Assembly: GCA_964366455.1 (NCBI GenBank)
Contig: CAYISZ010000012.1
Coordinates: 1 to 22,000 of the forward strand
DNA: 22,000 bases
Direction of reading: 5' to 3'
Origin: CAZLQR01 sp964366455
GTDB lineage: Bacteria > Patescibacteriota > Microgenomatia > UBA1406 > GWC2-37-13
Shown here: one piece after another, positions 19,726-22,000 of the stretch
How positions within the stretch are numbered: position 1 is the first letter of the stretch
How the letters are laid out: each line of letters starts with the position of its first letter
The notes under the pieces: model-generated
The model's database searches: none
Told to the model about the DNA's origin: nothing
What the model saw: the letters and a program-made list of their open reading frames with translations, nothing else
Program-made: the position numbers and the translations under genes

Positions 19726-20349
19726 ATGTGGGTTTTATTTCCTTGGGTTTTGGGTATTGGGGTAATGTTTGCAGGCTTTTTGGCTTGGTTTCAGAACATG
19801 GGAAATACCTTCGATATTGTTTCGCTATATCAGGTTTTTCCAATACTTGGGATCTGGGCATGGAGTCTAATGTGGACTCATTTTGCAATATGGGAGATTC
19901 GCAGACTTAAGCCATCTCTTCCTGGTAACCGGTTGTATAGTAAGGTTTCAGGCACATTAGTATTCTGGTTGCTCCTTTTGCATCCAGGAATACTCGCTGT
20001 TGAGCAGTTTCGTCAAGGCAAAGGCTTGCCACCTTTTAGCTACTTTGCATACGCAGGCGAGGCTAGTGTTTGGCTTATTTTACTGGGAATTGTCGGGCTA
20101 ACTGGCTTTCTGTTTTATGAAGTTGCGATTCGGTTTCAGAATAATGTCAAAGTGAAACGATTCTGGTGGCTAGTAAACATCACGCAGACAGTCGCCATGG
20201 CAAGTATCTTTACGCATGGGATCAAACTTGGAGGCGACGTACACGGGGGTTGGTTTCGCACGTACTGGATTTGGTTAGGTCTACTTCTAATTCCTTGTCT
20301 CCTTCACACCCATTGGGAAGATTTCAAAAACTCTATATTGAAAAAGTAA
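19726..20349 (+). CDS. Ferric-reductase-like six-helix membrane protein
   Basis: A 207-aa membrane protein with about six helices that I place, with moderate confidence, among ferric-reductase-like transmembrane proteins (b-type heme cores of the YedZ/FRE type). Candidate heme ligands are H86 in the third helix (LLLLHPGIL) and H164 in the fifth (ASIFTHGIKLG), with further histidines H52 (WTHFAIW) and H173. The NRLYSKVSG segment before helix 3 and the VKRFWWLVNITQT turn before helix 5 fit the family's pattern. No flavin or NAD domain is present, so an electron donor must come from elsewhere. It is convergent with the HbpS-like gene, 21 bp apart. Confidence 0.6.
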   Translation: MWVLFPWVLGIGVMFAGFLAWFQNMGNTFDIVSLYQVFPILGIWAWSLMWTHFAIWEIRRLKPSLPGNRLYSKVSGTLVFWLLLLHPGILAVEQFRQGKGLPPFSYFAYAGEASVWLILLGIVGLTGFLFYEVAIRFQNNVKVKRFWWLVNITQTVAMASIFTHGIKLGGDVHGGWFRTYWIWLGLLLIPCLLHTHWEDFKNSILKK

Positions 20350-20370
20350 GGAGTCTGTTAGCTAGGATCT

Positions 20371-20877
20371 TTAGTTTACTGCGGTCTCGGTAACTTGCTT
20401 TACGTCAGTAAAGAAGCCTGCGTGCATAATCGCTTGTCTTCCGATTTCTTCATCTTGAGCCTCAGTACCTCCGCTGAATGCCATTGCACCTATGAATTTT
20501 TTAAGATCTTCATCTTCAAATATAGCAACACCACCGCCAAAAAGACTTCCAAGTTCTCCCACAAAAAAATCAGGGCTCTGTCCTTTTTGTGCCATACGTT
20601 CTTTTTGCAATCTTGAAGATCGACCGGTGGCTAGAACTGTCTTTATCTTTCCTTTGGCAATCTTTACATTTGTCGGGGTTGCGGTCTCTCCAACAGCTTG
20701 AGAACATAGTTCCATTCCGTTGACTGAAAATACTGTAAGAAATCCAGAAACGCCCATAGACTCTGCGCTTATTATTCCTATGTCGCGTAAGGCTACGGCT
20801 CCTTCTAAATTAAGGGCATTGATTTCTTTAATGAAGGGTCTAGTATCAATTCTTCTCGCAGCTCGTGCTTCTGTCAT
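20371..20877 (-). CDS. HbpS/GlcG-family (heme-binding-like) protein
   Basis: A 168-aa soluble protein of the GlcG/HbpS fold, whose studied members bind heme or act in redox sensing. Seen: a central KIKTVLATGRSS helix (family KAxTAxxF), GELGSLFGGGVAIF, then the conserved end IGAMAFSGGTEAQDEEIGRQAI (family GAIGVSGGxxxQDExxA, about residues 129-150). No signal peptide, so cytoplasmic. Residues 1-45 (EINALNLEGAVALRDIGII) are an extra N-terminal part not typical of the family. TACACT lies eight bases before the ATG. The neighbouring ferric-reductase-like gene makes a heme/iron connection plausible but not proven. Confidence 0.75.
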   Translation of the reverse strand: MTEARAARRIDTRPFIKEINALNLEGAVALRDIGIISAESMGVSGFLTVFSVNGMELCSQAVGETATPTNVKIAKGKIKTVLATGRSSRLQKERMAQKGQSPDFFVGELGSLFGGGVAIFEDEDLKKFIGAMAFSGGTEAQDEEIGRQAIMHAGFFTDVKQVTETAVN

Positions 20878-20949
20878 AGGTATTTAGTGTATCAATATAG
20901 AGGCAGATAGTCAACTATAGACCGCTATAACAACCCATTTAAATTATTT

Positions 20950-21282
20950 CTAAATTAGACTCTCCTCGTTTATGAGCGGGAAAACATCCAGAGCCACTTC
21001 TTCGTACGGATGAACCTTTTTTATTACGGCAATTACGTTCTTTGCAATTGATCTTGGGCAGATGGTCTCAATTCGCTCTTCCGCAACTTCTTCCGATTTA
21101 CCAACTGCTCCTATGTTTGGTTTTGCTCCTTCCTGAGGCAAGAACCGTCCAGTTCCTTTTGAAGAAAAGGAGCAATGGCTGTAATTACCTATATGCCCGG
21201 CTCCTGCATCACCCATGGCTTTTCTTACAATTTCGGTGTGCGTAAGAGGAACAAAAACAACAATCTTCACCATTTCTACCAT
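20950..21282 (-). CDS. NIF3/YqfO C-terminal-like (CutA-like) domain protein
   Basis: A 110-aa stand-alone version of the domain inserted in larger NIF3/YqfO proteins. Seen: VKIVVFVPLTHTEIVRKAMGDAGAGHIGNYSHCSF (residues 5-39), FLPQEGAKPNIGAVGK, ERIETICP, and HPYEEVALDVFPL near the end, which is the family's closing signature. The metal-binding NIF3 core is absent. Role unknown; related domains form CutA-like trimers. I choose ATG 21282 over the longer 21318 because a promoter (TTGAAG, 17 bp, TATACT) ends seven bases before it; Met4 is an alternative. Confidence 0.8.
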   Translation of the reverse strand: MVEMVKIVVFVPLTHTEIVRKAMGDAGAGHIGNYSHCSFSSKGTGRFLPQEGAKPNIGAVGKSEEVAEERIETICPRSIAKNVIAVIKKVHPYEEVALDVFPLINEESLI

Positions 21283-21289
21283 AAGCAAT

Positions 21290-21318
21290 AGTATATCCCT
21301 TCGTTTTACTCCCTTCAA
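21290..21318 (-). promoter_or_regulatory. Promoter for the NIF3-C-like gene
   Basis: Minus strand: TTGAAG (21313-21318), 17 bp, TATACT (21290-21295), then seven bases (ATTGCTT) to the ATG at 21282. The geometry predicts a leaderless or one-base-leader mRNA. Confidence 0.6.
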
Positions 21319-21391
21319 TAGCGTTCAGGGCAAGTAGGACAAGCAAGAAGCAAAAAAATGCGCCGTCTAGTGAACTATGTGGGAACCTCTT

Positions 21392-21799
21392 TTATTTAGA
21401 ATATAGTTGAGGATTTTTATTCTTAGAGTCATTCTGATCAATGGTCTGGTAGTCGATAGTTAACTCTTCTCCTTTTTTGATATCTCTGACGGCTACAGAG
21501 TTATATTCATCTTCAAACTTATCTGAGCTTATCACTACATTAGCGTTTTTACTATGATTACAAAAGCGAGTATCGTCGCCGTAGATTATGTATTTTCCTG
21601 TGGTCTTGCTTAGTCCGCAGTATTTTTTAATAAACTCCTGAGACAACGGATCTAATTTCTCAAACTCAGAAGGATCCAGTTTGGAATCTACTGATGGGAG
21701 ATATCTCCATGTTTCCGTACCTTTTTTTATGTCCTCCGCAGCAAATAAACCCAGTCCAGCGATTGGGCTTGGAGCAACGTATGTTTTTACCCTCATCAT
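21392..21799 (-). CDS. SET-domain protein (putative protein-lysine methyltransferase)
   Basis: A 135-aa protein that is almost entirely a minimal SET domain, a fold that transfers methyl from S-adenosylmethionine to lysine. Seen: SPIAGLGLFAAEDIKKGTE at residues 11-29 (family GxGLFA...I.kG), RFCNHSKNANV at 78-88 (family RFxNHSCxPN, N81-H82-S83), and AVRDIKKGEELTIDYQ at 103-118 (family GEELTxDY, Y117). The Cys of NHSC is Lys here and no post-SET cysteines exist, as in other bacterial minimal SET proteins. Substrate unknown. ATG 21799 or the next ATG at 21796 may be the start. Confidence 0.88.
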   Translation of the reverse strand: MMRVKTYVAPSPIAGLGLFAAEDIKKGTETWRYLPSVDSKLDPSEFEKLDPLSQEFIKKYCGLSKTTGKYIIYGDDTRFCNHSKNANVVISSDKFEDEYNSVAVRDIKKGEELTIDYQTIDQNDSKNKNPQLYSK

Positions 21800-21817
21800 A
21801 TATATTAAGATTTACTG

Positions 21818-21895
21818 TGGCGCGAACGACGGGACTCGAACCCGCAACCCCTTCCGTGACAGGGAAGTGCTCTGACCAAATTGAGCTACGTCCGC
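21818..21895 (-). tRNA. tRNA-Asp (anticodon GTC), CCA encoded
   Basis: Minus strand: acceptor GCGGACG pairs with CGTTCGC (one G-T). The anticodon arm CTTCC-CTGTCAC-GGAAG gives GTC. The T arm contains GGTTCGAGTCC, the discriminator is G as expected for tRNA-Asp, and CCA is encoded at 21818-21820. TATAAT (21903-21908) ends seven bases before the 5' end, so transcription may start at the mature 5' end. Confidence 0.95.
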
Positions 21896-21902
21896 TTACC
21901 TT

Positions 21903-21908
21903 ATTATA
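21903..21908 (-). promoter_or_regulatory. -10 box (TATAAT) for tRNA-Asp
   Basis: A consensus hexamer on the minus strand, ending seven bases before the mature tRNA 5' end. No good -35 box at standard spacing; the inverted repeat at 21921-21947 lies there instead. Confidence 0.5.
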
Positions 21909-21920
21909 CTTCTTCGGTGG

Positions 21921-21947
21921 ACTACGTTCATGTAAACTGAACGTAGT
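21921..21947 (-). terminator. Inverted repeat between tRNA-Val and tRNA-Asp
   Basis: ACTACGTTCA (21921-21930) and TGAACGTAGT (21938-21947) form a perfect 10-bp stem with a 7-base loop. The stem begins at the discriminator base of tRNA-Val and ends about 13 bp before the tRNA-Asp -10 box. No T-run follows, so it may be a processing signal or a weak or factor-dependent terminator. Confidence 0.45.
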
Positions 21948-22000
21948 GGACCCGACAGGGCTCGAACCTGTGACCTCTGCAATGTCAATGCAACGCTCTA
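21947..22000 (-). tRNA. tRNA-Val (anticodon GAC), partial at window end
   Basis: The 3' part on the minus strand: anticodon arm TTGCA-TTGACAT-TGCAG gives GAC (Val). The T arm is ACAGG-TTCGAGC-CCTGT, the acceptor 3' strand CGGGTCC, and the discriminator A. CCA is not encoded, unlike the neighbouring tRNA-Asp. The 5' part lies beyond position 22000. Confidence 0.9.

Noticed and set aside
266..21799. TGA recoding as in Gracilibacteria/Absconditabacteria
   Set aside because: Several complete, family-length proteins end at TGA and none needs TGA read through; standard bacterial code fits.

Overview
The window looks like part of a genome from the Candidate Phyla Radiation (Patescibacteria), most likely the Microgenomates (OP11) side. 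That placement is an inference from gene content: a trigger factor with no PPIase domain, two small lysozyme/glucosaminidase-like proteins, a probable DUF5660-type protein, a large membrane protein of unknown function, minimal and divergent versions of housekeeping enzymes, and almost no Shine-Dalgarno sequences. TGA is used as a stop codon (for example in holA, the PfkB kinase and the methyltransferase), so the Gracilibacteria/Absconditabacteria recoding does not apply. No phage, insertion sequence or CRISPR array was seen.

Layout. 1-265: non-coding, with an 8-bp repeat array, a 12-bp palindrome and a 7-bp repeat array. 266-3337 (+): ruvC, gpmI and an EamA transporter. 3338-4966 (-): an adenylate-kinase-like NMP kinase and a PfkB sugar/nucleoside kinase. 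5012-9761 (+): a divergent holA, a decayed phosphomannomutase remnant, a membrane desaturase-like protein, a 533-aa membrane protein of unknown function and an FTR1 iron permease. 9762-10699: a 938-bp gap without a recognisable gene, ending in the lexA promoter with an SOS operator. 10700-11266 (+): lexA. 11263-14692 (-): a RelA/SpoT-type HD protein and an ABC exporter. 14771-15876: two cell-surface proteins facing each other. 16065-16136 (-): tRNA-Arg. 16199-17369 (+): a membrane-anchored methyltransferase and a muramidase-like protein. 17443-19547 (-): a DUF5660-like protein, trigger factor and a second muramidase-like protein. 19726-21799: a ferric-reductase-like membrane protein (+), then HbpS/GlcG-like, NIF3-C-like and SET-domain proteins (-). 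21818-22000 (-): tRNA-Asp and a partial tRNA-Val.

Working themes are DNA repair and replication (ruvC, holA, lexA with its own SOS box), glycolysis and nucleotide metabolism (gpmI, NMP kinase, PfkB kinase), iron/heme handling (FTR1, ferric-reductase-like, HbpS-like), envelope remodelling and surface display (two muramidase-like proteins, a Pro/Thr-tailed protein, an anchored Ser/Thr-linker protein, an ABC exporter), and protein folding.

The most unusual signal is in the intergenic DNA. At least ten stretches are degenerate tandem arrays with a strict period of 7 or 8 bp. One 8-bp array runs through the gpmI start codon, and 7-bp arrays sit in front of ruvC, holA/PfkB, lexA and the methyltransferase. 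About ten genes also have a TATAAT/TATACT-like box ending 5-8 nt before the start codon, as expected for leaderless mRNAs. A near-consensus promoter at 19610-19638 drives straight into a complete terminator-shaped hairpin just ahead of a muramidase gene.
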